Below, one piece after another: positions 1 to 10,488 of a DNA stretch of 64,000 nt. The translations under genes and the position numbers were made by a program. Within the stretch, counting starts at the first letter, position 1; each line of letters opens with the position of its first letter. Under the pieces are notes generated by a model. It was not told the DNA's origin and did no database searches. It saw nothing but the letters and a program-made list of their open reading frames with translations. Location: assembly GCF_018688255.1 (NCBI RefSeq), contig NZ_CP061314.1, positions 744,001 through 808,000 on the forward strand, given 5' to 3'. Source of the stretch: Polynucleobacter corsicus (GTDB lineage: Bacteria; Pseudomonadota; Gammaproteobacteria; Burkholderiales; Burkholderiaceae).

Positions 1-3000
1 GAATTCCTGTCGCCGTTATTGCCAGCATTAGTGGCACAGCTTCTGGTAATTACACCCTAGTTCAGCCAAACCCAGTGACTGCCAATATCACTCCTAAAGA
101 ATTGACAGTAACTGGTACGTTAGTCTCTAACAAGGTCTACGACAGAACGACTGCTGCAACAGTTACAGCGGGAACTTTAGTAGGAGCGATTACAAATGAT
201 GATGTAGTTCTAACTAGGGCAGGCTCATTTGTAACCTCAGGTGTTGGTACAGCTATAGCCATCGTGATGAACAACACCATCACCGGAACAGCTGCCGCTA
301 ACTACACCTTGACTCAGCCAACGGGAGTTACTGCCAACATTACTGCTAAAGCCTTAACGATTACCGCAGACAATGTCAGTAATGTCATTTACGGCAGCAC
401 TATCAGTTTAGGCACCAGTGCATTCACCCAATCTGGCTTAATCACTGGCGATACCATTGTTGCAGTAACCTTGCTGTATAGCGGTAGTAGTGCAGTAGCA
501 GCCACTATCAACGCAGGCACCTATAACGGATCTATTGTGGCTAGCGCTGCAACGGGTACAGGCTTATCTAATTACGCTATTAGTTACGTAGCTGGTAATC
601 TCACAGTGAGTCCAGCTACTTTGACTGTAGCGCCATTAGCCAAGAGCGTTGTCTATAACGGTAATGCCTTAACCGCAGCAACATACTCTACAAATGCAGC
701 AAACTATGCTGTGACAGGATATAAAAATACAGACTCAGCAAGTAATACGACCCTAGCATTTACAGGTAGTCTTGGCTTTACTGCTAATGGTTCTGCTGCG
801 ATAGTACAAAATGCAGGTAGCTATGCTTACACTGCCAACACCTTAGCAATCACTACTACCAATACCAATTACCAAGTTGTTTTAGCAAGTTCTTTAACTA
901 ATAGCTATGTCATTACTCCAGCCACGGTTAGCCTAAGTGCAAGTAAGGTATACGACGGCACTACCACCTTTACTGCTGGTGATGCGGGCACTAGCTTTAC
1001 CGTAGCTACTGGTATTGGCTCACAAACGCTGACTGTCAACGGATCGGCTACTGCTAACAATGCCAATGTGATTGGTGTCAGCAGCCTTAATACCACTGGC
1101 TTGCTACTTGCAAATGGCGCAAACGGTGGTTTAGCTAGCAACTATGTATTGCCAGCAACAACTGCCAACGTGGCAATTACTCCTAAGTCTATTGCCGTAT
1201 CGATCGCCAATCAAACCAAGGTTTACGACACCACGACTGCAGCAAGCCTAACTGCTGGCACTAGTTCATTAGATGGCTCTTACATTCTGACTGGATTTAT
1301 GGGTAATGATGGGGCCTATATCACCCAAGCAGTAGGAAGTTATAACAATGCCAATGTCGCCAATGCCTCTTCTGTTACTGCGGTAATCGGATCATCCTAT
1401 GTTGCAAAGGGTGGGGCAGCACTAACAAACTACGTATTACCTACGACCGCATCAACAGCTACAGGCGGAGCAAGTATTACTCCAGCACCATTAACCATGA
1501 CAGCGAATGACTTAACAACATTTGTTGGTGTTTCTATAGCGAATATCAATTCTCAGTACCAGCTATCAGGGCTTTTGGGTTCTGATACTGCAAGCACTGC
1601 AATTAGTAGTCCGACAGTAAGCTATACAGTCAGCCTGAACACAGCTATGGCTAGACCAACCTTAAATGCATTAACCCCAAGTGCGAGCTCGTCAAACTAT
1701 AGTTTGAGTTTCGTAAAGGGTTCATTGATGGTTGCTGATAACTATCAAATGATCGTCAATGCAGGAAGCAACACTGCAATTTATGGCGTAGTCAATTCTT
1801 CTAATATCAGCTACTTAGGTGATGCACTTTCTAGTGGTAGCAGCGTCACTGCAGGCTACTGCACTAATTGTGGTCAAGCTGGCGTTACCTCACCAACCAT
1901 TATTAATTTAGTGATTACTGCACCTGCAGCGGGTAGCAATATCTGGATTGCAGCAGACTTAGGCTCTGGATCTGCTCAGGGTAAATATAGTTTTGCGATT
2001 TCACCTACAGTTCTCAGCGGCTCTTATGGTGCTGGCGCTAATCTGAATGTGGGTAATTATGTATTGACAGCAGCTAATTTAGCTACAGTTACTGGATTTG
2101 CTACTCGTTATGCCTTGGATAAACCGATTATCTATAACGCTGGTAATTTAAGCATTACACCGAAAGCATTAACTGTCACCGGCTCATCAGTTGCTGCAAA
2201 AGTGTATGACGCTACCAAAACAGCGACCATCACAGGCGGCGAATTGGTTGGTGTTGCTGCAAATGACTCTTCCTATCTCGGTTTAGTACAAGCGGGTAGC
2301 TTTAATACACTCAACGTTGCTAATGGCATCGCCGTTACTGCATCAAATAGTCTCAGTGGATCGGTAGCATCCAACTACACCTTGACTCAGCCTACTGGAC
2401 TGACAGCAAACATTACCGCTGCTCCAGTGACCATCAGTGGTTTGTCTGCGGCAAATAAGGTCTACAACGCTAATCAAGTTGCTGTCCTTAGCGGTACCCC
2501 AATGATTAGTGGCTTCTTGGGCAGTGATACAGGCACTATTTCGAGTGGAAGCGTAACAGGGCAATTTGCTAGTGCTAACGTAGGTACGGCAATTGCAGTC
2601 ACTGCTGATGTGAGTGGCTTAACTATTTCTAATAGCAATTACAGTGTTGTTGGCGTCAGTACTTTAATGGCTGCTGATATTACCCCAGCCCCAATCACTG
2701 TCTCTGCAGCCAAGACTTATGACGGTAGTAATTCTGTTGCAGCTAATCAAATGACGATTGCTGGTGTATCAGGGCAGGTATTAACATTTGCTGCTGGTAG
2801 CACCGGTACGCTGACTAACCCAAATGTAGGATCTGCAAGACTAAGCTCTTTAAATAATGCCGTACTAGTAAATGGCACAGCTAGCTTGGCAAGTAACTAT
2901 ACCGTAGTTGATCCTATCTTCTCTACCGTTGCTATCAGCCCAGCAGCTATTACTGTAGGCGTTAATAATCTCACTAAGATATACGATAGAACACTGAGTA

Positions 3001-6000
3001 CTGCCTCAGCCGCCACTGCTCCAGCATTGCAATTAAAGAGTGGCACACTGTTTATCAATGAGGGTACAGGTTCTCAAGATACGCTATCTGGAGGCGCTTT
3101 TGCTTATACCAATGCTAATGCCGGCTCAAGCAAAACAGTCAATGTATCTAATGCTAGTGTGGTGAGTGGGGCATCTACTATTACTCAAAACTATGCAATT
3201 ACCTATCAAGACAATACCGCTAGCGTCATTACTAGAGCGCCAATTATCGTTAGCGGTCTAAGTGCAGTTAATAAAGTTTATGACACTAATAGGGTTGCGG
3301 TATTAACAGGTACTCCGCTAATTGTATCTGGCGGTCTAATCACTGGCGATACTTCAACCCTATCCGGTTCAGCAACAGCGGGCACATTTGCCAGCTCTAA
3401 CGTAGGTAATGGTATCGCTGTTACGCCTACTTTGAGTGGTTTAACTCTCTCCAATACCAACTACTACGTAGCGGGTACATCGATAGCGCTTGCGGCCAAT
3501 ATCGCAGCTGCTCCACTAACCATCAGTGGTTTAGCGGCAGCAAATAAGGTGTATGACACAACAACTACAGCAACATTGAGTGGTACACCAACAGTGCAGG
3601 GCGTTCTGACTGGCGATAGCGTCACTGTTACTGGTGTAGTGAGTGGAACATTTGCTAGCGCTAATAAAGGCGACGGCATTGTTGTAACTGCGAATTTAAG
3701 TCAACTTCTTCTTTCTAATACAAACTACTATTTATCTAGCGTGACTACTGAATTGACTGCTGATATTGCGGCAGCTCCAGTAATCATCGGTGGTTTATCT
3801 GCTGCTAATAAGGTCTACAACAGAAATGCTGTCGCAGTCTTAACGGGCACCCCAGTGATTGCTTCTGGATTATTGGGTAGTGATTCAGAGACACTATCTG
3901 GGACAGCGACAGCAGGTACTTTTGCCAGCCTCAATGTTGGTAACGGTATTACTGTAACCCCTACATTAACCGGTTTATCCCTCAGCGCTAACTCCAATTA
4001 CACCATCGCTGGTGTAGACACTGTGCTGAAGGCTAACATTACACCTGCTTCAGTGACGATTAGCGGATTATCGGTGGCAAATAAGGTCTATAACGGCACG
4101 ACAGCTGCAACCTTAAGCGCTACACCAACAGCTTATGGTGTTATCTCAGGCGATACTGTTTCAGTGAGTGGTGCAGTGAGTGCGAATTTTGTGAGCGCCA
4201 ATGTGGGAACTGGTATTGCTGTTACTCCTAACCTGGCTGGCTTAGTGCTTTCAAATACCAACTATCAAATTGCGGGTATCCGTACTACCTTAGCCGCTAA
4301 TATCACCGCAGCACCATTAACAGTCACCGCAGATAATAAGACAATGGTGTATGGCTCATCTACTCCTGTATTGACCTACGCCTACACTGGCTTGGTTGGC
4401 GGTGATACTTCTGCTAGTTTTAGTGGGGCTATCGCGACCAATGCTACATCGACTGCATCAGTTGGCAATACTTATACGATCACACAAGGTACTTTAGCTA
4501 GCTCCGGTAATTACAGTATTACTACATTTAATGCCGGTCGCGTAACCATTACTCCACGTCCTGTGACGGTGACAGTTGATGCTGGTCAAGCCAAAGTCTA
4601 TGGCAATGCAGACCCAAGCACATTTACTACAAGTATTCAGGCAGAGGGTGCTGATGTTGGCTTATTAACTGGTGGAACCTTAGGTGGAAGCCTGGTTAGA
4701 GCTACCGGTCAGAATGTTGGTGTCTATGCAATCTCTTCAGGAACCATGGTTGCCGACAATCCAAATTACGCGATTAACTTTGTTGGCGCTAATTTTGCGA
4801 TTACGCCACGCCCAATAACTATCTCTGCAAATAGTGGGCAAACTAAAGTCTACGGAAGTGCTGATGGAGTCTTGACTTATGCAATCAGCAGCGGAAGTTT
4901 GGCCTCTTTTAATGGCGTTACAGACTCCTTAAGTGGAGTCTTAACTAGGGATGCTGGCAACCAAGTGGAGAGTATTTATGCGATTAATCAGGGTGGCTTA
5001 ACCAATACTGCTAATCCAAACTACAACATCACTTATGTTGGGGCTACCTTCCAAGTAACACCAAAGCCGATTACATTGACTGCGCCTACCATTAATAAAG
5101 TCTACGATGGCTCTTATACCTATGATTTCACGGCAACGGATTTAGCGGCCATGAATTCACAGTTGGTTGGATCCGACACCTTTAGCGCTGCTAAAGCAGT
5201 ATTTAACGGCAATAATCCAAATGTAGGCAATAACAAAGTCATCATTATTGATCCTACGTCTGTAGTGATTCGGGATGGTAATGCTGGTAAGAACTACTCT
5301 GTAAGCACTATTAAATCTTCTGGCAATATCACGCCTGCAAGTCTCATAGTGACCGCCACTAATGATGCTAAATTTAGTGTTGAGACTGACGCAGTTGGGT
5401 ATGCGGGCGCTCTGTATAAGGGCTTCATCAATGGTGATACTGCAGCTAGCCTCCCGTCAGGAAGTCGTGATTTGCTGATTACCCGCAGTGATGCCTCTAA
5501 TAATGCTGCTGGAACCTACACATTAACGCCAAGTGGTCATGGTGCACAGGGTGCGGTTGTGGGTAATTATCAAGTGAGTTATGTCAATGGTCTTTACACC
5601 ATCCTAGGGCCGCAAGATATCTTAATTAGAGTCAGCGCAGTAACAAGCTATGCTTCGACCCCAACATACCAGTTCACCGCAAAATATATTGCCGCGAATG
5701 GAACAACCATCTCTTATATCGGTACTAATGGTAGTGACCTCAATCCGATTAATTTAAGCTCTAGTGGGTCCGCGCCGTTTACATTAAATGATGGGGTAGT
5801 TGGGGGTGGACGCCTGACCACTGCATTTATGCCGCTATCTACAACTCCAAGCGCATCTGGCCTAGTCAATGCCGGTCAATATAACGTGACTTCAACTGCC
5901 AATCCTACTAAGACCGGTTTCGTCAATTTGACAGTTGTAGGCTCCTTGATAGTAGAACCTATGGTGGTAACAATACCGAATCTGAGCGCGAGTTCGTTTA

Positions 6001-9000
6001 CCAAGGTATACGATGGCTCAGCAGTAATGGGTTCGCAAGCCACAAATCTGTTTGGTGGAGCATCCCTCTTAGTTGCTAGTGACGCGGCAGCAATATCTGC
6101 CATTGGTACCTACGATGATAAAAATGTAGGCACATCTAAAACGGTCACTATTAAGTTTGGTATTAGTGGAAACGATGCCGCAAACTATGTGCTGTCGACA
6201 AACCAGGTTTCAGGTAGCTACGGCACGATCACTCAACTCAATTCAGTAACTTATGTTGGCCCAGCTGGCGGTGATTGGTCTTTAGCAAGTAATTGGGCGG
6301 GTGGGGCGATTCCAGACTTGTCGAACGTGGCTAATGTCATTATTCCTGCAGGCACATCAGTTTCTTATGGCTCCGGAATTGCTGGCCCTGTCACTAGCCA
6401 GGTCACTGCTAACGGCGCCCTGAGTTTGGCTAACGCTGGCGGAGCAGTTTCTCTTGGTGGTATCTCTGGTGCCGGCTCAATCGCATTAGGTGCTAATACC
6501 TTGTCATTAACAGCAGCAAGTGGTAATTTCTCTGGAGTAGTTAGTGGCACCGGTGGTCTTACTGTAGCCGGTGGTACGCAAACGCTTTCTGGTGTTAATA
6601 CTTACACTGGCAATACTGCCATTAATACCGGTGCCAGCCTGATCATTGCGGGTTCAGGTCAATTGGGTGGCGGAAGTTATGCTGGCACGATTGCTAATAA
6701 TGGCTCGCTTGTTTATGCCTCATCTGCCACTCAAACCGTCAGTGGTGTGATTTCAGGATCGGGCTCACTGACACAAGCTGCTACTCCTAGTGGTGCTCCT
6801 GTTGGCACTCTCATCCTCACAGAAGCTAATACCTACACTGGTACAACTACGGTAGATGCAGGAACCTTAGCTATTACTAATGCCGCTGCTCTAGGTTCAA
6901 GCTCTGCTGGTACTACCGTGAACACTGGTGGCACTCTAGATCTCCGCAATGTCACTGGTGTTGCAGAACCGATTACTCTGAACGGAGGTACTTTAGCTAC
7001 TAGCACTGGTACAAGTAGTGTGACTGCGCCAGTGGCCATTACCGGCAATAGTGCGGTGAGTGTGACTGGCACCCAACTGACCATCAGTGGTGTTATCTCC
7101 GGCACAGGCGCTCTGGATAAAACTGGTGCAGGCACCTTGGTACTCTCTGCCGCTAATACCTACACTGGTACAACTACGGTAGATGCAGGAACCTTAGCTA
7201 TTACTAATGCCGCTGCTCTAGGTTCAAGCTCTGCTGGTACTACCGTGAACACTGGTGGCACTCTAGATCTCCGCAATGTCACTGGTGTTGCAGAACCGAT
7301 TACTCTGAACGGAGGTACTTTAGCTACTAGCACTGGTACAAGTAGTGTGACTGCGCCAGTGGCCATTACCGGCAATAGTGCGGTGAGTGTGACTGGCACC
7401 CAACTGACCATCAGTGGTGTTATCTCCGGCACAGGCGCTCTGGATAAAACTGGTGCAGGCACCTTGGTACTCTCTGCCGCTAATACCTACACTGGTACAA
7501 CTACGGTAGATGCAGGAACCTTAGCTATTACTAATGCCGCTGCTCTAGGTTCAAGCTCTGCTGGTACTACCGTGAACACTGGTGGCACTCTAGATCTCCG
7601 CAATGTCACTGGTGTTGCAGAACCGATTACTCTGAACGGAGGTACTTTAGCTACTAGCACTGGTACAAGTAGTGTGACTGCGCCAGTGGCCTTGACTGCG
7701 AATAGCACTATTAGCGTTACTGGAACTTCCTTGGAACTTACCAACGTGGTTTCTGGTAGCGGTGGATTAACGAAGACGGGATCAGAAACTTTGCTATTGG
7801 ATGCTGCTAATACCTATACAGGCGCGACAACGGTTGATGCTGGCATTCTGAAGTTAGGTGCCAACGCTTCGATTGCAGACTCCAGCAAGGTTACTGTTAA
7901 TGGCACGCTAGATATGAGTGCTATTGCAGCAAATGTGTACATCCAAAGCCTCGCTGGTTCTGGTTCAGTCATCTCGGGTTCAGTTGCACCAAATTCATTG
8001 GTGATCACAAATGCAGGGGATACATTCTCAGGCGTATTGAGCGGCACTGGTGGACTAAGAATCGCTGGCGGTACCCAAACATTAACTGGCATTAATACCT
8101 ACACTGGTCCAACCGTAGTAGATCCAGGCGCTAATTTGATTGCAGGCGTGCGATCCATCCCTGGAGACATTGTGAACAACGGTAGCTTTGGATTTAGTCA
8201 ATCTACGGCAGGATCATTTACTCACAATATGAGTGGATCCGGCACCATGGTCATTGGTGGAACTGGGGTTATCACGTTGACTGGTACTAATACCCAAGCT
8301 GGTGGTACGCAGATTAATGCAGGGGCATCGTTGATGATTGGTTCTGCTAATGCGCTAAGTGGTAATCAGGTGCAGTCTAATAATGGCTCATTTGGTATTG
8401 CTGACAATATTGTCTTATCCAGCCTCAGCATTACTGGCACAGTCACTCTCACTAGCGACATTTATACGACCGGCGCTCAGTCCTACGGTAATGTGAAGCT
8501 TGCTCCATCTGCTGACAATCTCACTACATTGCAGACGGTCAATAGTGACATCACCATCACAGGCACCCTGGATGCAACGGTTGGAAAGATCCAGTCGATT
8601 TTGATTAACGCAGGCACTGCTAAGGTCACTTTTGGAGATAGCATTGGTTCTATTGCAAGACCGAATAAATTGACTGTGACGGGCTCACGTATCTTTATCT
8701 TGGCTGATATTTTGACTGGTGATAAGCAGGAATATAACGGCGCCACTTCAATCGGCGATGGCACTTACTTAGGTAAAGCCTTGGTAAAAGGATTCTTGTA
8801 CGACTCACACTATCAGTACTTTGAGTATGCTCAAGGTAATGTGACAAGCAAAATTGATTCCCTCAGAAATGACCCACGTTTTGTCAGGACCTTAGTTTCT
8901 AAAGATCCAACCGTCACCTTTAATGGTCCGGTAGATGATTTGGCTGACTTTACGCATACATTATTGGTTGCAGCCATTGCCGCTAATGCTACGAGTGCCT

Positions 9001-9638
9001 TAGCTGCATCGACTATGCCGATCATTAACTTTAATGACTCGGTTAGTAAAACCATCCCGCTCTATAGCCTGAATGTGCAAACTGTTGCGGCAAGTACTAA
9101 TGTAGAAGCGCCTAACTTATCTGTGTATGTAGGCCAAATTAATCTTGCTGGTAATGTGACTACCTACTCAAATCAGGTCTTCCATACAGCCTCGATGCCA
9201 GCGCTCAATGGTAGCCAGCCTATTACTTTCTCTGTATATGATGCCAATGCCTCAGTGTCATTCCTGTTGCCACCAGCTGTCAATGGAGTTTCTTCAAATC
9301 CGTACATCACTGTAAATGGTCAAACTAATCTGGGTAATTGGGTCTCCAACTTCACCCAAAACTCTGCACTGGGTGCGCCCCCTGCAGTACTGACTACGGC
9401 TAGCTATTCTCCTGGAAGTGAGGTGGGTGCGTTGCGAAGCATTATGGACTACCACGCTGATCAAGTACAGATGACTATTGTTCCAAAATCACTTTCTGGT
9501 GTCACCGTCAGCTCTCCTGAGGATGTTGAGATTGTTGCGGGCAAGGCTGCAAGTAAAAAGACTGGAAAGTCTTCATCTTCAGGCGATGAGCTATGCTCTT
9601 CCGACAAGGATGGCAACACAGTGTGTGAAGAAATCTAA
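1..9638 (+). CDS. Giant repetitive surface exoprotein (YDG/MBG and beta-strand passenger repeats), 5' end outside window
   Basis: The frame is open from base 3 with no stop and no credible start, so the N-terminus, where a TPS or filamentous-haemagglutinin secretion domain would be expected, lies upstream. From 1 to about 6240 the protein is an array of 80-90 residue modules, each with a KVYD/KVYN motif followed by an ANI or ITP-type end, typical of YDG and MBG domains. From about 6490 to 8360 it has autotransporter-associated beta-strand repeats (NTYTG and GTLxL motifs), including a nearly exact 327-bp duplication. No C-terminal beta-barrel is visible. The last 15 residues contain Cys-X9-Cys, recalling the C-terminal anchor of the HMW1 adhesin. 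Probable role: a very large secreted or surface-anchored adhesin. Family assignment is confident; secretion route and function are inferred. Confidence 0.9.
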   Translation, partial: IPVAVIASISGTASGNYTLVQPNPVTANITPKELTVTGTLVSNKVYDRTTAATVTAGTLVGAITNDDVVLTRAGSFVTSGVGTAIAIVMNNTITGTAAANYTLTQPTGVTANITAKALTITADNVSNVIYGSTISLGTSAFTQSGLITGDTIVAVTLLYSGSSAVAATINAGTYNGSIVASAATGTGLSNYAISYVAGNLTVSPATLTVAPLAKSVVYNGNALTAATYSTNAANYAVTGYKNTDSASNTTLAFTGSLGFTANGSAAIVQNAGSYAYTANTLAITTTNTNYQVVLASSLTNSYVITPATVSLSASKVYDGTTTFTAGDAGTSFTVATGIGSQTLTVNGSATANNANVIGVSSLNTTGLLLANGANGGLASNYVLPATTANVAITPKSIAVSIANQTKVYDTTTAASLTAGTSSLDGSYILTGFMGNDGAYITQAVGSYNNANVANASSVTAVIGSSYVAKGGAALTNYVLPTTASTATGGASITPAPLTMTANDLTTFVGVSIANINSQYQLSGLLGSDTASTAISSPTVSYTVSLNTAMARPTLNALTPSASSSNYSLSFVKGSLMVADNYQMIVNAGSNTAIYGVVNSSNISYLGDALSSGSSVTAGYCTNCGQAGVTSPTIINLVITAPAAGSNIWIAADLGSGSAQGKYSFAISPTVLSGSYGAGANLNVGNYVLTAANLATVTGFATRYALDKPIIYNAGNLSITPKALTVTGSSVAAKVYDATKTATITGGELVGVAANDSSYLGLVQAGSFNTLNVANGIAVTASNSLSGSVASNYTLTQPTGLTANITAAPVTISGLSAANKVYNANQVAVLSGTPMISGFLGSDTGTISSGSVTGQFASANVGTAIAVTADVSGLTISNSNYSVVGVSTLMAADITPAPITVSAAKTYDGSNSVAANQMTIAGVSGQVLTFAAGSTGTLTNPNVGSARLSSLNNAVLVNGTASLASNYTVVDPIFSTVAISPAAITVGVNNLTKIYDRTLSTASAATAPALQLKSGTLFINEGTGSQDTLSGGAFAYTNANAGSSKTVNVSNASVVSGASTITQNYAITYQDNTASVITRAPIIVSGLSAVNKVYDTNRVAVLTGTPLIVSGGLITGDTSTLSGSATAGTFASSNVGNGIAVTPTLSGLTLSNTNYYVAGTSIALAANIAAAPLTISGLAAANKVYDTTTTATLSGTPTVQGVLTGDSVTVTGVVSGTFASANKGDGIVVTANLSQLLLSNTNYYLSSVTTELTADIAAAPVIIGGLSAANKVYNRNAVAVLTGTPVIASGLLGSDSETLSGTATAGTFASLNVGNGITVTPTLTGLSLSANSNYTIAGVDTVLKANITPASVTISGLSVANKVYNGTTAATLSATPTAYGVISGDTVSVSGAVSANFVSANVGTGIAVTPNLAGLVLSNTNYQIAGIRTTLAANITAAPLTVTADNKTMVYGSSTPVLTYAYTGLVGGDTSASFSGAIATNATSTASVGNTYTITQGTLASSGNYSITTFNAGRVTITPRPVTVTVDAGQAKVYGNADPSTFTTSIQAEGADVGLLTGGTLGGSLVRATGQNVGVYAISSGTMVADNPNYAINFVGANFAITPRPITISANSGQTKVYGSADGVLTYAISSGSLASFNGVTDSLSGVLTRDAGNQVESIYAINQGGLTNTANPNYNITYVGATFQVTPKPITLTAPTINKVYDGSYTYDFTATDLAAMNSQLVGSDTFSAAKAVFNGNNPNVGNNKVIIIDPTSVVIRDGNAGKNYSVSTIKSSGNITPASLIVTATNDAKFSVETDAVGYAGALYKGFINGDTAASLPSGSRDLLITRSDASNNAAGTYTLTPSGHGAQGAVVGNYQVSYVNGLYTILGPQDILIRVSAVTSYASTPTYQFTAKYIAANGTTISYIGTNGSDLNPINLSSSGSAPFTLNDGVVGGGRLTTAFMPLSTTPSASGLVNAGQYNVTSTANPTKTGFVNLTVVGSLIVEPMVVTIPNLSASSFTKVYDGSAVMGSQATNLFGGASLLVASDAAAISAIGTYDDKNVGTSKTVTIKFGISGNDAANYVLSTNQVSGSYGTITQLNSVTYVGPAGGDWSLASNWAGGAIPDLSNVANVIIPAGTSVSYGSGIAGPVTSQVTANGALSLANAGGAVSLGGISGAGSIALGANTLSLTAASGNFSGVVSGTGGLTVAGGTQTLSGVNTYTGNTAINTGASLIIAGSGQLGGGSYAGTIANNGSLVYASSATQTVSGVISGSGSLTQAATPSGAPVGTLILTEANTYTGTTTVDAGTLAITNAAALGSSSAGTTVNTGGTLDLRNVTGVAEPITLNGGTLATSTGTSSVTAPVAITGNSAVSVTGTQLTISGVISGTGALDKTGAGTLVLSAANTYTGTTTVDAGTLAITNAAALGSSSAGTTVNTGGTLDLRNVTGVAEPITLNGGTLATSTGTSSVTAPVAITGNSAVSVTGTQLTISGVISGTGALDKTGAGTLVLSAANTYTGTTTVDAGTLAITNAAALGSSSAGTTVNTGGTLDLRNVTGVAEPITLNGGTLATSTGTSSVTAPVALTANSTISVTGTSLELTNVVSGSGGLTKTGSETLLLDAANTYTGATTVDAGILKLGANASIADSSKVTVNGTLDMSAIAANVYIQSLAGSGSVISGSVAPNSLVITNAGDTFSGVLSGTGGLRIAGGTQTLTGINTYTGPTVVDPGANLIAGVRSIPGDIVNNGSFGFSQSTAGSFTHNMSGSGTMVIGGTGVITLTGTNTQAGGTQINAGASLMIGSANALSGNQVQSNNGSFGIADNIVLSSLSITGTVTLTSDIYTTGAQSYGNVKLAPSADNLTTLQTVNSDITITGTLDATVGKIQSILINAGTAKVTFGDSIGSIARPNKLTVTGSRIFILADILTGDKQEYNGATSIGDGTYLGKALVKGFLYDSHYQYFEYAQGNVTSKIDSLRNDPRFVRTLVSKDPTVTFNGPVDDLADFTHTLLVAAIAANATSALAASTMPIINFNDSVSKTIPLYSLNVQTVAASTNVEAPNLSVYVGQINLAGNVTTYSNQVFHTASMPALNGSQPITFSVYDANASVSFLLPPAVNGVSSNPYITVNGQTNLGNWVSNFTQNSALGAPPAVLTTASYSPGSEVGALRSIMDYHADQVQMTIVPKSLSGVTVSSPEDVEIVAGKAASKKTGKSSSSGDELCSSDKDGNTVCEEI
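6825..7690 (+). repeat. 327-bp tandem direct repeat, about 2.65 copies
   Basis: Copy 1 runs 6825-7151, copy 2 7152-7478, and a partial copy 3 starts at 7479 and diverges near 7690. As far as read by eye the copies are identical at the nucleotide level, including silent positions. The unit is 109 codons, so the frame is kept. This suggests recent unequal recombination within the passenger region of the exoprotein. Confidence 0.95.
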
Positions 9639-9648
9639 TCTTTTTTCT

Positions 9649-10479
9649 ATGATGCTAAAACTTTCTAGCAAAACTTCAATCTATGTTGCTTGCTTTATCT
9701 TGCTCTGGGCTCATTCACTCGCAACAATAGCCGCTGATGCAAAAGAAAACTTTGAGTTTATTGCTACAGTTAATGGAGTCCCCATTACAAAAGGCCTGCT
9801 GGATCTCAATGTGAACCTAGCTATTGGGCAAGGACAAAAAGACAGCCCTCAATTGCGCGAGAGCATGAAGAATGAGTTGATCAGTCGAGAGCTAATTGCT
9901 CAAGCAGCAACTAAAGAGGGCCTAGCAAGGGACATCGATCTCACCGATCAAATTACCCAGATGAAGCAGACGCTATTAGTCCAGGCTTATTTGGAGGCGC
10001 ACTTTAAGCAAAACCCGATTTCTGATGCAATGCTTAAGGAAGAATACGAAAAACAAAAGCAAGCTTTGGGCGGCGGTACTAGTGTTAGTCAATTTAAAGT
10101 CAGTCAAATAGTACTATCCACTGAATCTGCTGCCATTGCCGTATCAGGTCGCCTAGCGAAGGGCGATGATTTTTCAAAGGTGGCTCAAGAAGTATCGATT
10201 GATGATGCGACTAAAGTGCAGGGCGGTTCACTAGGCTGGGTTTCTCCAGGCCAATTATTGCCCGCCATATCCACAGTCATGACTAGTTTGAAAAAAGGTA
10301 CAACTAGTAGCCCTATTCAGATTCAGGGGGGATGGGTCATTATTCGAGTGGAGGATAGCCGTTCTGCCAAGATAGCTAGCTTAGAAGCTTCAAAGCCGCA
10401 ACTAAGACAGGCCATTATTCAGCAGTATCTCAATCAGACCCTAAAGCGCTTAAGTGAGAGCGCAAAGTTTGTGCGTTAA
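9649..10479 (+). CDS. Exported parvulin-type peptidyl-prolyl isomerase (PpiC/SurA-like)
   Basis: The 276-residue protein starts with a signal peptide (hydrophobic residues about 11-24, probable cleavage after ATIAA near 29). A SurA-N-like helical segment follows (about 35-135), then a PpiC rotamase domain (about 147-238) containing VSQIVL, the GGSLGW loop and a GGWVIIRVED end. Two start codons are possible (9649 and 9652); upstream codons in frame lie inside the exoprotein gene. It begins 11 bases after the exoprotein stop, so the two are probably co-transcribed. By analogy with SurA/PrsA chaperones it may assist folding or secretion of the giant exoprotein in the periplasm; that link is inferred from position only. 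Confidence 0.88.
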   Translation: MMLKLSSKTSIYVACFILLWAHSLATIAADAKENFEFIATVNGVPITKGLLDLNVNLAIGQGQKDSPQLRESMKNELISRELIAQAATKEGLARDIDLTDQITQMKQTLLVQAYLEAHFKQNPISDAMLKEEYEKQKQALGGGTSVSQFKVSQIVLSTESAAIAVSGRLAKGDDFSKVAQEVSIDDATKVQGGSLGWVSPGQLLPAISTVMTSLKKGTTSSPIQIQGGWVIIRVEDSRSAKIASLEASKPQLRQAIIQQYLNQTLKRLSESAKFVR

Positions 10480-10488
10480 GCTAGCTTC

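Noticed and set aside
75..77. GTG at 75 as start of the giant exoprotein
   Set aside because: The frame is open and repeat-like from base 3 (NYTLVQP followed by ANIT), so the gene clearly continues upstream.
6833..7744. Long antisense frames over the tandem repeats
   Set aside because: They are mirror frames of the duplicated passenger DNA, rich in Val/Pro/Ala, without ribosome sites and identical because the DNA is repeated.
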